From contig OZ038517.1 of assembly GCA_964036315.1 (NCBI GenBank), positions 19,642,886 through 19,706,885 of the forward strand: a stretch of DNA of 64,000 bases, given 5' to 3'. The translations under genes and the position numbers were made by a program. This DNA comes from Acanthosepion esculentum (taxonomy: Eukaryota > Mollusca > Cephalopoda > Sepiida > Sepiidae). Below, piece by piece: positions 10,562-21,509 of this stretch. Every line of letters begins with the position of its first letter. Position 1 is the first letter of the stretch. The notes under the pieces were generated by a model. That model was not told where the DNA came from. It did not search any database and saw only the letters and a list, made by a program, of their open reading frames with translations.

Positions 10562-11160
10562 TCTGACAGTTTAGATATTTCTGAAAAAGTTGCACGCTAT
10601 GAAAGTATTTATCACTGCGCCCACCTCCCTACCGAATGTGACACACGGTCGAGGTTTAAATGGGTTTAACATGGAAAAATTGTAAAAACCTGGACTACAT
10701 TGATATACATGCCATTCTGATTCTGAGAAGCTCTTTCAGAACATCAGAGGCTAGATCGGACAAGGTTGTTTAAGAACCTGTTCTTAGGTTGATGTTGATG
10801 TTTTTTAGCACCTTGTGCATGTGTGTTTGGGTGTGTGTATGTAGGAGTGTGTTCTCATGTGCTGACGAGGATGTTCATTTAACGTGGCAGTTATGCAAAA
10901 CAAAATTTCAAAACCGGTTTGTCTGCGGTTCACACCTGCTAGAAGCCAATCGCATCTTACCCGCCTCCATCCCCAAGCGTTTAAGATGGTCCCCAGCTAC
11001 TGAAGCCTAACAAGTAGACATTTGTTTTATTATTCCTGAAGTACCGCGAAACAGGATCTCTTCTTGAAAATGTTGGCTTCATTTTTTAACAAAGACACCA
11101 AGGTAACCTTGATTTGTTTTGTTTTGTTTTTGGTTTGTTTTTTTTTTTTGGTCGCATTCT
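10562..11160. other. Unassigned sequence, no gene seen
   Basis: Mixed composition. The 73-codon open frame near 10789-11010 lacks domains or codon structure that I can recognise. No RNA or transposon ends seen. Confidence 0.5.
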
Positions 11161-11165
11161 GTTCA

Positions 11166-11218
<53 letters not shown>

Positions 11219-11392
11219 CATTCTGTTCATATCTATCTATCTATCTATCTTATTCTGTTCATATCTATCTATCTATCTATCTATCTATCTCATTCTGTTC
11301 ATATCTATCTCATTCTGTTCATATCTATCTATCTATCTATGTATCTATCTATCTGTCAATTTATCCTTCTGTTCATAGATATGAACAGAATG

Positions 11393-11434
<42 letters not shown>

Positions 11435-11492
11435 TATTCTGTTCATATCTATCTCATTCTGTTCATATCTATCTATCTATCTCATCTATCTA

Positions 11493-11560
<68 letters not shown>
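11161..11560. repeat. TATC / 'cattctgttcat' compound array with TA and CT runs
   Basis: TATC runs are punctuated by 'tcattctgttcat'. An inverted 'atgaacagaatga' (11375-11395) is followed by (TA)n and a second TATC block, then (TC)n and (TA)n. Open frames here encode only IYLS-type low-complexity peptides. Confidence 0.9.
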
Positions 11561-11563
<3 letters not shown>

Positions 11564-11564
11564 C

Positions 11565-11819
11565 AAAATAGGCAGCATATAATTCTAAAGGAAAAAATAC
11601 AGCCTGAAGATGAATGCGTGAAGCATTTGAAAGTACTAGCTGAATTAAAAATTACACTATATCCATTTTATACATAAGGATCTCATCATTCAGTGGATTA
11701 TTAGTAGTATAATGCTTATAATTATGTCTACTAGCGAAGGGATTTCGCCAATAATTGCATTAATATTGCTAATTAATTCAAGGTATGATTAACTCTTTGT
11801 AATATAAAATTATATGCTG

Positions 11820-11825
<6 letters not shown>
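11565..11825. mobile_element. MITE-like element bracketed by mirror TC/TA microsatellites
   Basis: Terminal inverted repeats 'ataggcagcatataatt' (11567) and 'aattatatgctgcctat' (11807) enclose about 225 bp without coding capacity. Outside them the flanks are also inverted: (TC)n(TA)n on the left, (TA)n(GA)n on the right (to 11887), then 'gatgaacagaatgcgacc'. The inverted symmetry therefore extends through the microsatellites. Confidence 0.7.
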
Positions 11826-11890
<65 letters not shown>

Positions 11891-12130
11891 ACAGAATGCG
11901 ACCAAAAGTTCATATCTATCTCATTATCAATCTCATTTTGTTCATATCTATCTATCTTCCATCAATCTATATATCCCATTCTGTTCATATCTATTTCACT
12001 CTGTTCATGTCTATCTCATTCTGTTCATATCTATCTATCTATCTATCTATCTATTTGCTCTGTTCATATCTATCTATCTCATTCTGTTCAGATCTATCTC
12101 ATTCGGTTCATATCTATTTTAGTGATTCGC
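11826..12130. repeat. (TA)n(GA)n and TATC / 'cattctgttcat' array
   Basis: A TA run and a GA run (to 11887), then TATC blocks interleaved with 'cattctgttcatatc'. This is the same compound unit as at 11.16-11.5 kb and 17.7-18.45 kb. Confidence 0.9.
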
Positions 12131-12740
12131 ACGACCTTTGAAAGATATTTAAAGCTAAAAAAATATTTTTGGAACGGTAAGATTTTTTTTCAGGCGCTAA
12201 TAATGATTTTTCCGATAAACGTCCTACGTCTTCTCTGACCAATCAGAAAAGGGCCAGACGCGATTTTCACTGCAGCCGTTTCTGAGCCACTGATTGGCTA
12301 TAAATCCAACCATTTTTTTCTCCCACGAAGGCAGATCCAACCAGATTGGCATTAGCAACTTATCCCATAGTAGGCAAGCTTAACCAGACCATCAGCAGCG
12401 CTTCCATCAAATTGCGATCTTTGAAGTAATAAAATTACGTTATTCTGCTTTCACAGTTGAGTTCATGGTAGATGATGCACATCTTTTGTGCATATACAGA
12501 TTCGTGTGAGCATAATTACTGGAGGTGGTGATGTGTTTTATGTTGTTGTTTTGTTGAAGTTATATTTTTGTAATACAATTTGATTTCTTTAAGCAATTGT
12601 AGGATATTATTTGGATTAATATCATGTAAGACTTCTTTCATATTGATTGATATTGTTGGTAATTTTTATATAAAAATGTATTGCTGGTATTTTTACTATA
12701 AAAATGTATTTTTATACTTTCATAATGTTTTGTTTTTCTT
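12131..12740. other. Unassigned sequence with CCAAT/TATA-like motifs
   Basis: Contains 'gaccaatcag' (12238), 'tgattggctataaatc' (12292-12307) and the AT-rich 'ttggtaatttttatataaaa' repeat (12655-12735). CCAAT boxes in both orientations next to a TATA-like motif are promoter-like, but no exon or ORF follows that I can support. Confidence 0.3.
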
Positions 12741-12850
12741 GTGGGGTCACCATTTGTCCACAATCGGGTTCGGGTCTGGATGGACCTGGGAACAACAGCA
12801 AATTAAGATGTGGTTCCACTCTCCTCAAACCTCAAAAATAGCCTCTGTTA
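12741..12850 (+). repeat. Dispersed 'acctgggaacaacagcaa' family copy
   Basis: It shares 'gacctgggaacaacagcaa' and 'tggttccactctcctcaaa' with copies at 13.62, 14.03, 62.7, 62.88, 63.06 and 63.6 kb. A short interspersed repeat of unknown class. Confidence 0.6.
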
Positions 12851-13199
12851 AGTAATATTACTATAAGATTCTTCGGGATATAAAGTTCGGTTTCGATTTC
12901 ATGCTGTTACTAATCCCCTACTGTATTCTCACATTGATCTAAGTGGGAAATATATATTTAAAGAATTTTATATGAAGACTTAAAAATAGTCAGGATTTAA
13001 TAAAATATTTCATCATTTTTTATGGCACAAATAAAGTGTTATTAATACAATTTAATACTGCAAATGTTTTTTTTAAAAAGATCTGTTTAAGTATGAAGCC
13101 GATATTAAATTAGCTGTCATTCATTTTCTCCCCGATCAGATAAGATACTGTTATAGAATACCTACGGATGATAATGGGTGTGTCCCCATTCACATGAAT

Positions 13200-13460
13200 A
13201 AAGTAGTAAATACTGTATGTTGGTCTGCAGTCGGAGATTCGTCTTCAGCTGTTCTGGTCAAACTTTCTGCCTCCGGACAGAGAGGATCCCCAGACGAGGT
13301 TACGTCGAAGGGCAGAGTCTCGTTTCGGGAAACAGCTACCCTAACCCGTTTTATACGGAGTCTACGAGGAATTTTTGGCCGAGTCTACGGGTTCGGATAC
13401 CCGACATTAAATTCAACCTTGTGCCACATTTGAACGCGTCGGGCGGTTGTTAGATATCCT
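13200..13460 (+). repeat. Dispersed 'ccttgtgccacat' family copy
   Basis: Segments 'gcctccggacagagagga', 'tttttggccgagtctacggg' and 'ttcaaccttgtgccacat' match a second copy at 23100-23285. The terminal block recurs beside tRNA-like triplets at 60.05-60.4 kb. It is probably a tRNA-derived short element. Confidence 0.5.
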
Positions 13461-13609
13461 GCAGTTTGGAGATTCAATATGGAATTCAGTTGATTCACTT
13501 CTAGCAGATGACTACTTCTTCTACTCCGTATGTATTGTTCTTGTCCTAAGTATTATCGTTCATTACCAACCTTCGTTTGATTAGTCTATTCACTAACAAC
13601 AAATACTTA

Positions 13610-14325
13610 TTTCTTCATACCTGGGAACAACAGCAATTAAGATGTCGCTCCAATCTCCACAAAACCTCTAATCACCCAGTCAGAAGGCTTGATGCCGGGC
13701 GTAAGTTATCGTCATACCCAGAGCTAACTAACTTTTGACAAATACAATGCGTGTTGCTTTACTCCACGTGTCTATGTCGACTACTATCTCAAATGAACTC
13801 TCAGACTCCCACGACAGAAACATGATCGAACAAGCAAACGAACTTTGTAAGTCTCGGAGAATTATTTTTTAAAACTTTTTATCTCATTGTTGTTTTTTCA
13901 CTTTCATTGTCTTTCTTGTTAATAGTATGGTGACCATTACGGTCTATTAGTTCCAAGCAATAACAAATTAGATTACGAAGTTTGTCGAAAGGCAATAAAT
14001 GAATGAGACCTGATTAATTTTTTGAAGGTTAATCAGAAGGCTTGATGCCGGGTGTAGTTTATCATCATACCCAGGGATGACTAACTTTCGACAAATACAA
14101 TGCCTGTTACTATCTCGAATGAACTCTCAGTCTCCCACGACTGAAATACGATCGAAGAAGCAAACGATCAAACATTATAAATCACAGAGAATTATTTTTA
14201 AATTTTTTTACCATGACTTATCTTGTTGCTTTGTCACTTCCATTGTCTTTCTTGTTAATGGTAAAGCGGCCATTACAGTCTATTAGTCCAAAACAATAAC
14301 AAATTACACTACGAAGTTTATCAAA
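13610..14325 (+). repeat. ~310-bp direct duplication carrying the 'acctgggaacaacag' family
   Basis: 13676-13990 and 14032-14325 are diverged direct copies. Shared landmarks are 'cagaaggcttgatgccggg', 'ttcattgtctttcttgtta' and 'caataacaaattagatta'. No conserved frame spans both copies, so protein coding is unlikely. Confidence 0.75.
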
Positions 14326-14689
14326 ATTTTTATTTCTATCAAAGTAAATAAAATGTACCATCACATTTTCTGTCGTAGGAGTGATGATCAGTGATGCATT
14401 ATGGATAGGTTTATTGTATTATTCTAACAGTTATTGGGTAGGTAGTAACAGTTACAACTCAAATTATTCTAGGCGCTATTGAGTGGAAATAATTGTAGAT
14501 CCGAATGTAGTTTTCTGGGTAGTTTATATTGTTAACTTTACTATAGATTGCTTTGGTATTTGTTTTTGATTGTTATTACTATGTTTACTTGTGTTTATGT
14601 AAGCGTTCTCACAGTGTGTTAATTTGTTTAATGTTTACTTAATTTATTTCTTTTTTTTTCATTTTTTAGCTTTCAATTTTTAAGTCGTA
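14326..14689. other. AT-rich sequence, probably 3' part of the Penelope-like remnant
   Basis: No intact feature. It continues the composition of the decayed Penelope-like ORF to its right and probably holds its eroded 3' end. Confidence 0.4.
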
Positions 14690-15330
14690 AAAATTTGTTT
14701 TCGTGTCTGCTTATTGAGATGAGTTCTGATCGATTATTTAGTAATTTGTATTGGTCTGTGAAGACAATTGTAGCTATTTTCCCATTCAGACAGAGTGTGC
14801 AGTTTTGGGATTTATTGTTGTAGGCTGAGGCTGTTTTCCTTATTTTCCATGATATTTTTGGCGTGATTTGGTTTTGGTTTTAATTTCCATACATGTTTAG
14901 AAAGTATTGTACTGTTCGCGTATTTACTATTTTAAAAGGATGTTTTGTGCATAGTTTCTTTGTTTCCAGTGTCCTTCAGTTACGCCTATGTATATTTTTC
15001 TTCGTCATCTGCTGACTTTACAGTGGCTTGATATATTACATTGTTCTGTGAGCAAGTTCCATTTAAAGGACATTCGTTCTTTGCTCTGCAGTTACCCGTG
15101 TGTTTGATTTGTGTGGGTGATTTGTTGGTTGTTTTCTTGTGTTTTTTATTATTATCTATGTCATTTCTCGATGCAACTGTAGCTGATTTTTACTGTGTTT
15201 TTGTTGAATATCTTGCGGAGAGTGATTGATAGGGGGGAAATATTTGTTGTATGAGTTTGATGAATATTTTTCCTAAGTTTGTTTTTACATTTCTGTTGAG
15301 CGGTAGGTTGAAGCATAAAATGCTTCTTAT
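14690..15330 (-). pseudogene. Decayed Penelope-like ORF: linker, GIY-YIG and C-terminal domains
   Basis: Minus-strand frames, in order, give 'FNKNTVKISYSCIEK' (about 15226-15180), 'NCRAKNECPLNGTCSQNNV' (15100-15045), 'YIGVTEGHWKQRN' (14995-14955), 'CTLCLNGKIA' (14800-14770) and 'NNRSELISISRHENKF' (14740-14692). This order matches the linker, CxC...CPLxGxC motif, YIG motif and terminal RSEL-CRH block of Penelope-like polymerases carrying a GIY-YIG endonuclease. Several frameshifts and stops are needed to join them, and the reverse transcriptase proper is missing. It is a different subgroup from the 'SRPSIxxNTIWEP' type at 8.9 and 38.2 kb. Confidence 0.8.
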
Positions 15331-15331
15331 C

Positions 15332-15332
<1 letters not shown>

Positions 15333-15406
<74 letters not shown>
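15333..15406. repeat. (TG)n microsatellite
   Basis: Uninterrupted TG run of about 70 bp, lying at the 5' side of the Penelope-like remnant. Confidence 0.98.
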
Positions 15407-15408
<2 letters not shown>

Positions 15409-15604
15409 GCCGAAAATCCTCGATCTTTTAGGGCAGTTTCATAATCTTTCTTGTCTTCGTACTGGAGGAATTGTCAGATAACCTGCGGCTAATTGAATGT
15501 GGGATGTGCTTGATTATTGATGGTCCTTGGTTGCAAGATGTGTTTTATATAGAACTAGTGGGACCTAGTTGCCAATCTAGTGGCTCGCATAAATTTATGT
15601 ATAT

Positions 15605-16117
15605 GGTGCGGCAAAATGATCTGACACATTTCTAGGTTTGATAAGAGCGAAATAGAGTAAAGAACGAAAAATGCGTTTTTATTTTCGAAATGTACGTATA
15701 CTGCCACTTTGTTTCGTTTCGTTTTTAAAACTAAATCAGCGTGTTTCCGTGAAGGGCGTCGAGGAGACTGTTCAACTGAGGGTCTTAACCCTATCACATT
15801 ATCCGGAGTTCTGGCGGTCCGAGGTCGACCGGTTGATTTTTCGTTTCAATGCTGATCCATTAGATCTGAAGTTGGTAACCCACAACAAAATCGAGTTTCG
15901 AGTAGATACGGGAACATGTCTAAGTCTGAACTACACACGGAATGCCCCTTGTCTTGTTAAACGTTTCCATAATGATGCTCGCCCATCTAATTCCTGTTGG
16001 CAACTGAAAATAAAATGAAACAAAATGGCGTTATATGTACGTTTCGAAAATAAAAAAAAACATATTTCTCGTTCTTTGCTCTATTTCGGTTTTATTAAAC
16101 CTACATTTTGCCGCACC
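15605..16117. mobile_element. 513-bp non-autonomous DNA transposon with ~105-bp TIRs
   Basis: The left end 'ggtgcggcaaaatg' and right end 'cattttgccgcacc' start inverted repeats of about 105 bp (15605-15715 and 16012-16117) that share 'cgaaatagagtaaagaacga'-type sequence. The 300-bp centre includes a 115-codon frame with no recognisable transposase motif. Superfamily not determined. Confidence 0.8.
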
Positions 16118-16194
16118 TTGTCGTAGGGACACGAGAAAAAAAAGAATTCTTCTCTTCATGTACGTGTTCATGAACCCCTCCTCTCTTATATCTC

Positions 16195-17060
16195 CTCCTC
16201 AAATGCTCTATCTTTCTCTCTCTCTCACGCCCTTCCCTCTCTCTCTCTCATGCTCTCTCTCACACAGTCTCTCTCTCACGCACCTCCCTCTCTCTCTCTC
16301 TCTCTCTCTCACATGTTCTCTCTCACACAGTCTCTCCCTCTCTCACGCCCTTCCCTCTCTCTCTCTCTCTCACATGCTCTCTCTCACACAGTCTCTCTCT
16401 CTCACGCCCCTCCCTCTCTCTCTCATGCTCTCTCTCACACAGTCTCTCTCTCTCACGCACCTCCCTCTCTCTCTCTCTCACATGTTCTCTCTCACACAGT
16501 CTCTCCCTCTCTCACGCCCTTCCCTCTCTCTCTCTCACATGCTCTCTCTCACACAGTCTCTCTCTCTCACGCCCTCCCTCTCTCTCTCTCATGCTCTCTC
16601 TCACACAGTCTCTCTCTCTCACGCACCTCCCTCTCTCTCTCTCTCACATGTTCTCTCTCACACAGTCTCCCCCTCTCTCACGCCCTTCCCTCTCTCTCTC
16701 TCTCACATGCTCTCTCTCACACAGTCTCTCTCTCTCACGCCCCTCCCTCTCTCTCTCATGCTCTCTCTCACACAGTCTCTCTCTCTCACGCACCTCCCTC
16801 TCTCTCTCTCTCACATGTTCTCTCTCACACAGTCTCTCCCTCTCTCCCGCCCTTCCCTCTCTCTCTCTCTCACATGCTCTCTCTCACACAGTCTCTCTCT
16901 CACGCCCCTCCCTCTCTCTCTCTCATGCTCTCTCTCACACAGTCTCTCTCTCTCACGCACCTCCCTCTCTCTCTCACACACAGGCTCTCTCTCACACAGG
17001 CTCTCTCTCACGCCCCTCCCTCTCTCTCTCTCTCTCACAGTCTCTCTCTCTCTCTCATTT
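16195..17060. repeat. CT-rich complex minisatellite
   Basis: Alternating (CT)n with 'cacacagtctctc', 'cacgcccctcc', 'cacgcacctcc' and 'cacatgttctc'. Modules of about 58-67 bp are arranged in a recurring order over 860 bp. Very long open frames on both strands (up to 342 codons) are SLSL-type low complexity and not genes. Confidence 0.95.
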
Positions 17061-17159
17061 TGAACAGTATTTCCATCACACTTTGTCACAGGCTCTTACT
17101 TTCACTCGTTTGTCCATAAAATCTTTCTCTCTTATCTTTCTTCCTCCAAATGTTCGATC

Positions 17160-17163
<4 letters not shown>

Positions 17164-17206
<43 letters not shown>
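17164..17206. repeat. (TG)n(TA)n microsatellite
   Basis: A short TG run followed by a TA run. Confidence 0.95.
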
Positions 17207-17209
<3 letters not shown>

Positions 17210-17268
17210 TAAAGTGTGCTATATTTATGGGATAAAGTGCTCAATATCAGAGATAGAGCGTGTGTAAA

Positions 17269-17484
17269 TATAAAAGTGAACATAGAAGTCAACACTTAGA
17301 GGCGACAGTCTGTTTCATGCGAGACGCCCACTATAAACACTCATTTAAAACATTACATCACATCTCCATCTTCCTACAGACCCATTATCGATCAATCTAA
17401 CTTACGTCCATCTAATACATAGGCCTGACGATTGCGTCTAGTATGAAACAGCCTGTCGCCTCTAAGTGTTGACTTCAATGTTCA

Positions 17485-17493
<9 letters not shown>
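17269..17493. mobile_element. MITE with ~60-bp terminal inverted repeats
   Basis: Left TIR 17269-17328 and right TIR 17434-17493 share 'gtcaacacttagaggcgaca' and its complement. The outer ends are 'tataaaagtgaacat'. The ~105-bp centre has no coding capacity. TA-rich flanks agree with a TA-targeting family, but the target duplication cannot be separated from the neighbouring (TA)n. Confidence 0.85.

Positions 17494-17551
<58 letters not shown>
17490..17551. repeat. (TA)n microsatellite
   Basis: A TA run of about 60 bp immediately outside the MITE's right end. Confidence 0.95.
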
Positions 17552-17554
<3 letters not shown>

Positions 17555-17714
17555 AGTCTCTACCTATCTTTCTCACTCGTTCCCACTCCTTTCTTCGACC
17601 TGCGTACACCGTTTTTCTCTTTTTTTCTTTATAACATGTTCTCTTACTTTCTCTTGTTCCTAATATCCTCCCCTCTAATCACTCCTTCTCAAGTGTTTTT
17701 CTCTATCTTTCTCT

Positions 17715-17796
17715 CTGTGTCTATCTATCTATCTATCTATCTATTCTGTTCATATCTATCTATCTCATTCTGTTCATATCTATCTCATTCTGTTCA

Positions 17797-17831
<35 letters not shown>

Positions 17832-17863
17832 TCTGTTCATATCTATCTATCTCATTCTGTTCA

Positions 17864-17904
<41 letters not shown>

Positions 17905-18223
17905 CATTCTGTTCATATCTATCTATCTATCTATCTATCTATCTCATTCTGTTCATATCTATCTATCTCATTCTGTTCATATCTATCTATCTATCTATCT
18001 ATCTCATTCTGTTCATATCTATCTATCTCATTCTGTTCATATCTATCTATCTATCTATCTATCTATCTCATTCTGTTCATATCTATCTATCTCATTCTGT
18101 TCATATCTATCTATCTATCTATCTATCTCATTCTGTTCATATCTATCTATCTCATTCTGTTCATATCTATCTATCTCATTCTGTTCATATCTATCTATCT
18201 ATCTATCTATCTCATTCTGTTCA

Positions 18224-18280
<57 letters not shown>

Positions 18281-18422
18281 GTCTGTCTGTCTATTTATCT
18301 CAGTCCTGTTCATATCTAAGACTTTGTTCATTATCTATCTATGTTCATATCTATCTATCTCATTCTATATTTTTATCTATCTATCTATGTTCATATCTAT
18401 CAATCTATCTCATTCTATATTC

Positions 18423-18495
<73 letters not shown>
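17715..18495. repeat. TATC / 'cattctgttcat' compound minisatellite
   Basis: Blocks of TATC of varying length are separated by 'tcattctgttcat', repeated about 20 times, and end in (TGTC)n at 18465-18495. The 227-codon open frame is IYLS/FCSYLS low complexity. Confidence 0.95.
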
Positions 18496-18498
<3 letters not shown>

Positions 18499-19080
18499 TC
18501 ATTTACCTTCTTTCTCTTCTAATACTTCACTTTCCCTCGCTTGTACTTTAAATTATCCTCCTCTTATAATCTGTCCTCCACAAGTGCTTTTTCCCTCTCT
18601 TTCTCTCGCACTTTCTCTTTCTCTCACTCTCTCTCTCTCTCTCACTCTCTCCCTCTTTCCTCTCCATCCACTGATTTTTCTCATTCTTTAAAAAAGATTC
18701 TCTTTCACACACTTATTCCTAAAATCCATCTCTCTTACCTCTCCTCAATTTTTTCTCCTTAACTCTCTCCTTCTCACTCCTCCTCCTCCTCCTTCTCTCT
18801 CTCTCTCTCTCTCTCATACACACACCCTTCCACTCCTTTCTTCGGCCTTCATCTACTTTCTTTCTCTTTTCTTATTTTTAGTGACCATTTCTCTTCACTT
18901 TCACTGACTCAATATCCTCCTCACCTCTTTTCCATCTCTCATCCACCTTTTACTTCTTCTTCCCTTTCTCTCTTAACTCTCCTCCACTCTCTCCCTCTCT
19001 CTAACAGCTACATATTTCTCCTCCCCCTCCCTCCACCTCTTGCCTTCTTTCTATCTCTCTCTAGCTCTTCAACCACATAT
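18496..19080. other. Pyrimidine-rich tract
   Basis: C/T-rich plus strand with CT, CTC and TCC runs. No gene, RNA or transposon end recognised. Confidence 0.7.
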
Positions 19081-19555
19081 ATATCCGTTGATTTTTGCAA
19101 TACCCTTTTTATTTATTTACTTTTCATAATTCAGCATCTACCCAACGGTGTCCTTGAGGCGTACTTTGCACTTGGCCCTACCCTGAATCGGGCCAACATA
19201 ATTGGGTCACAGTCTCTGAGGATTTTATGTCTTCACAGAAGCAGTGTTCCTTATCCCCAGCCTCTGCCTTTGCCATCATATTCTGTTCCTGCAACTAATG
19301 TTTCCAGAATTCAGGATTTATTTAACGAATAGGTTCAAAGTTTCATTCTCATTAATAATGGCATAGATGTTGATTTAACACGTCAGCAGTGAAATAAGAC
19401 GATAAATACAAATACATTTTAGTGCCAACATCAATTCAATTGTTGACATTTCAAAAAACGGTTGGCATTTCATATCCTTGGCTAATATATAATGCAAATA
19501 ACAAACCAAAAAAGGGTTTGATGAGAATGTATTGTAAATAAAATCTAATACAGGA
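19081..19555. other. Unassigned sequence, no gene seen
   Basis: More balanced base composition than its neighbours. A segment near 19140-19210 ('gtccttgaggcgtactttg', 'ccctgaatcgggcc') looks unique, but I cannot assign it. Confidence 0.4.
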
Positions 19556-20955
19556 ATGAATTGCAAAATGGTTTTTACTATAGGAATGCATTTGAAAATG
19601 ATTTTTACTATAGGAATGCATTGGAAATGAATTGACTATGGGAATACATTGGAAAAGGATTTTTATTATAGGAATGCATTGGAAAATGATTTTTACGATA
19701 GGAACGCATTGGAAAATGATTTTTACGATAGGAATACATTGGAAAAGGATTTTTATTATAGGAATGCATTGGAAAAGGATTTTTACTATGGGAATGCATT
19801 GAAAATGATTTTTACTATAGGAATGCATTGAAAATGATTTTTACTATAGGAAAGCATTGGAAAATGATTTTTACGATAGGAATGCATTGGAAAATGATTT
19901 TTACGATAGGAATACATTGGAAAAGGATTTTTATTATAGGAATGCATTGGAAAAGGATTTTTACTATAGTAATGAATTGGAAAAAGATTTGTTCTATAGG
20001 AATGCATTGGAAATGGTTTTTTACTATAGGAATGCATTGGAAAAGGATTTTCACTATAGGAATTCATTGGGAAATGATTTTTACTATAGGAATGCATTGG
20101 AAATGGTTTTTTACTATAAGAATGCATTGGAAATGGTTTTTTACTATAGGAATGATTTTGGAAAATGATTTTTACTATAGGAATTCATTGGAAAAGGATT
20201 TTTACTATAGGAATGCATTGGGAAATGATTTTTACGATAGGAATGCATTGGAAAAGGATTTTTACGATAGGAATGCATTGGAAAAGGATTTTTACTATAG
20301 GAATTCATTGGGAAATGATTTTTACTATAGGAATGCATTGGAAATGGTTTTTTACTATAAGAATGCATTGGAAATGGTTTTTTACTATAGGAATGATTTT
20401 GGAAAATGATTTTTACTATAGGAATTCATTGGAAAAGGATTTTTACTATAGGAATGCATTGGGAAATGATTTTTACGATAGGAATGCATTGGAAAAGGAT
20501 TTTTACTATAGGAATTCATTGGAAAAGGATTTTTACGATAGGAATACATTGGAAAAGGATTTTTATTATAGGAATTCATTGGAAAAGGATTTTTACGATA
20601 GGAAAGCATTGGAAAATTGTTTTTACTATAGAATTTGAATAGGAAAATGATTTTTAATATAGGAATGCACTTCAAAATGACATTTACTAGAGGAATGCAT
20701 GTGAAAATGATTTTTACTATAGGAATGCATCGGAAAATGATTTTTACTATAGGAATGCATTGGGAAATGGTTTTTACTATAGGAATGCATTGGGAAATGG
20801 TTTTTACTATAGGAATGCATCGGAAAATGATTTTTACTATAGGAATGCATTGGAAATTGTTTTTTACTTTAGGAATGCATGTGAAAATGATTTTTACTAT
20901 AGGAATGCATTGCAAATTGTTTTTTACTATAGGAATGCATTGGAAACTGATTTTC
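19556..20955. repeat. 30-bp minisatellite, ~46 copies
   Basis: The unit is 'aggaatgcattggaaaa' followed by 'ggatttttactat'. Because 30 is a multiple of 3 and few units contain stops, frames stay open on both strands, giving decapeptide repeats such as FYYRNALEKD and MHSYSKNPFP. A block of about 241 bp (eight units) is duplicated (20060-20300 and 20300-20540), identifiable by the variant 'aggaatgattttgg' at 20149 and 20390. Confidence 0.95.
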
Positions 20956-21023
20956 CAAATGTGCCGCACACTGAGATCGTCCACCTCCAGACTGATAACA
21001 TCAGGAGGTCTAATTTCTGACAA

Positions 21024-21094
21024 ATCAACCGTAGTGAAATTCGAACCTGGGTCTCATGGTTAGAAAGCGGATGTTCTAACCACTCGACCATATA
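21024..21094 (-). mobile_element. tRNA-like sequence, probable tRNA-derived element
   Basis: On the minus strand, 'tggtcgagtggttagaaca' (A box and D arm) and 'aggttcgaattt' (B box and T loop) are about 30 bp apart. The T-arm stem and acceptor stem do not pair fully, so this is more likely a pseudogene or element head than a functional tRNA. Confidence 0.55.
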
Positions 21095-21203
21095 TATATA
21101 TATATTTGTGCATATCTGTCGGTTTGTGCTACTATTCGCTGGCTATCAACAGATCTCCTCCTTTACCATTCTGAAGAGATACATGAGATACTAACGGTTC
21201 ACT

Positions 21204-21509
21204 ATTTACATTATTCGGACTATTGTCCTCATCTTTGTTGCCATATTTATCACAACGTTTCGGCCGATGTACGCTCCGGCCTTCTTCAGGTGGTTGGAAT
21301 GTCGAACTGAACCCTTTATTTCGCTCGCTGGGGTAGACTGTTCTAGTTCCACGTGCCATGTTTAATGGATGTCAGTTATCAGTTATCTCCTGTTAATTCA
21401 CCTCTCCAAGTTCTCCACTAACTTAACTAGGTATTGAAGTCAAAACTCTTTGGGTCCTGTCACTGGATCTAACCAACGCCTTTATCCACTGTGCCATGTG
21501 TCCTTAAGG
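21204..21509 (-). mobile_element. tRNA-headed short element, complete minus copy
   Basis: From the tail monomer at 21204 through 'ctccggccttcttcagg' and the body to a complete head 'gcctttatccactgtgccat' (reverse of the A box) at about 21505. Immediately beyond, plus-oriented tail sequence begins ('ccagagcgtacaacagc', 21512). This is again an inverted arrangement. Confidence 0.85.

Noticed and set aside
16035..17235. 342-, 289- and 214-codon open frames rich in Ser/Leu
   Set aside because: They are translations of a CT minisatellite in overlapping frames and have no non-repetitive content.
17636..18319. 227-codon open frame of IYLS/FCSYLS repeats
   Set aside because: Translation of TATC tetranucleotides. 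Low complexity and no domain.
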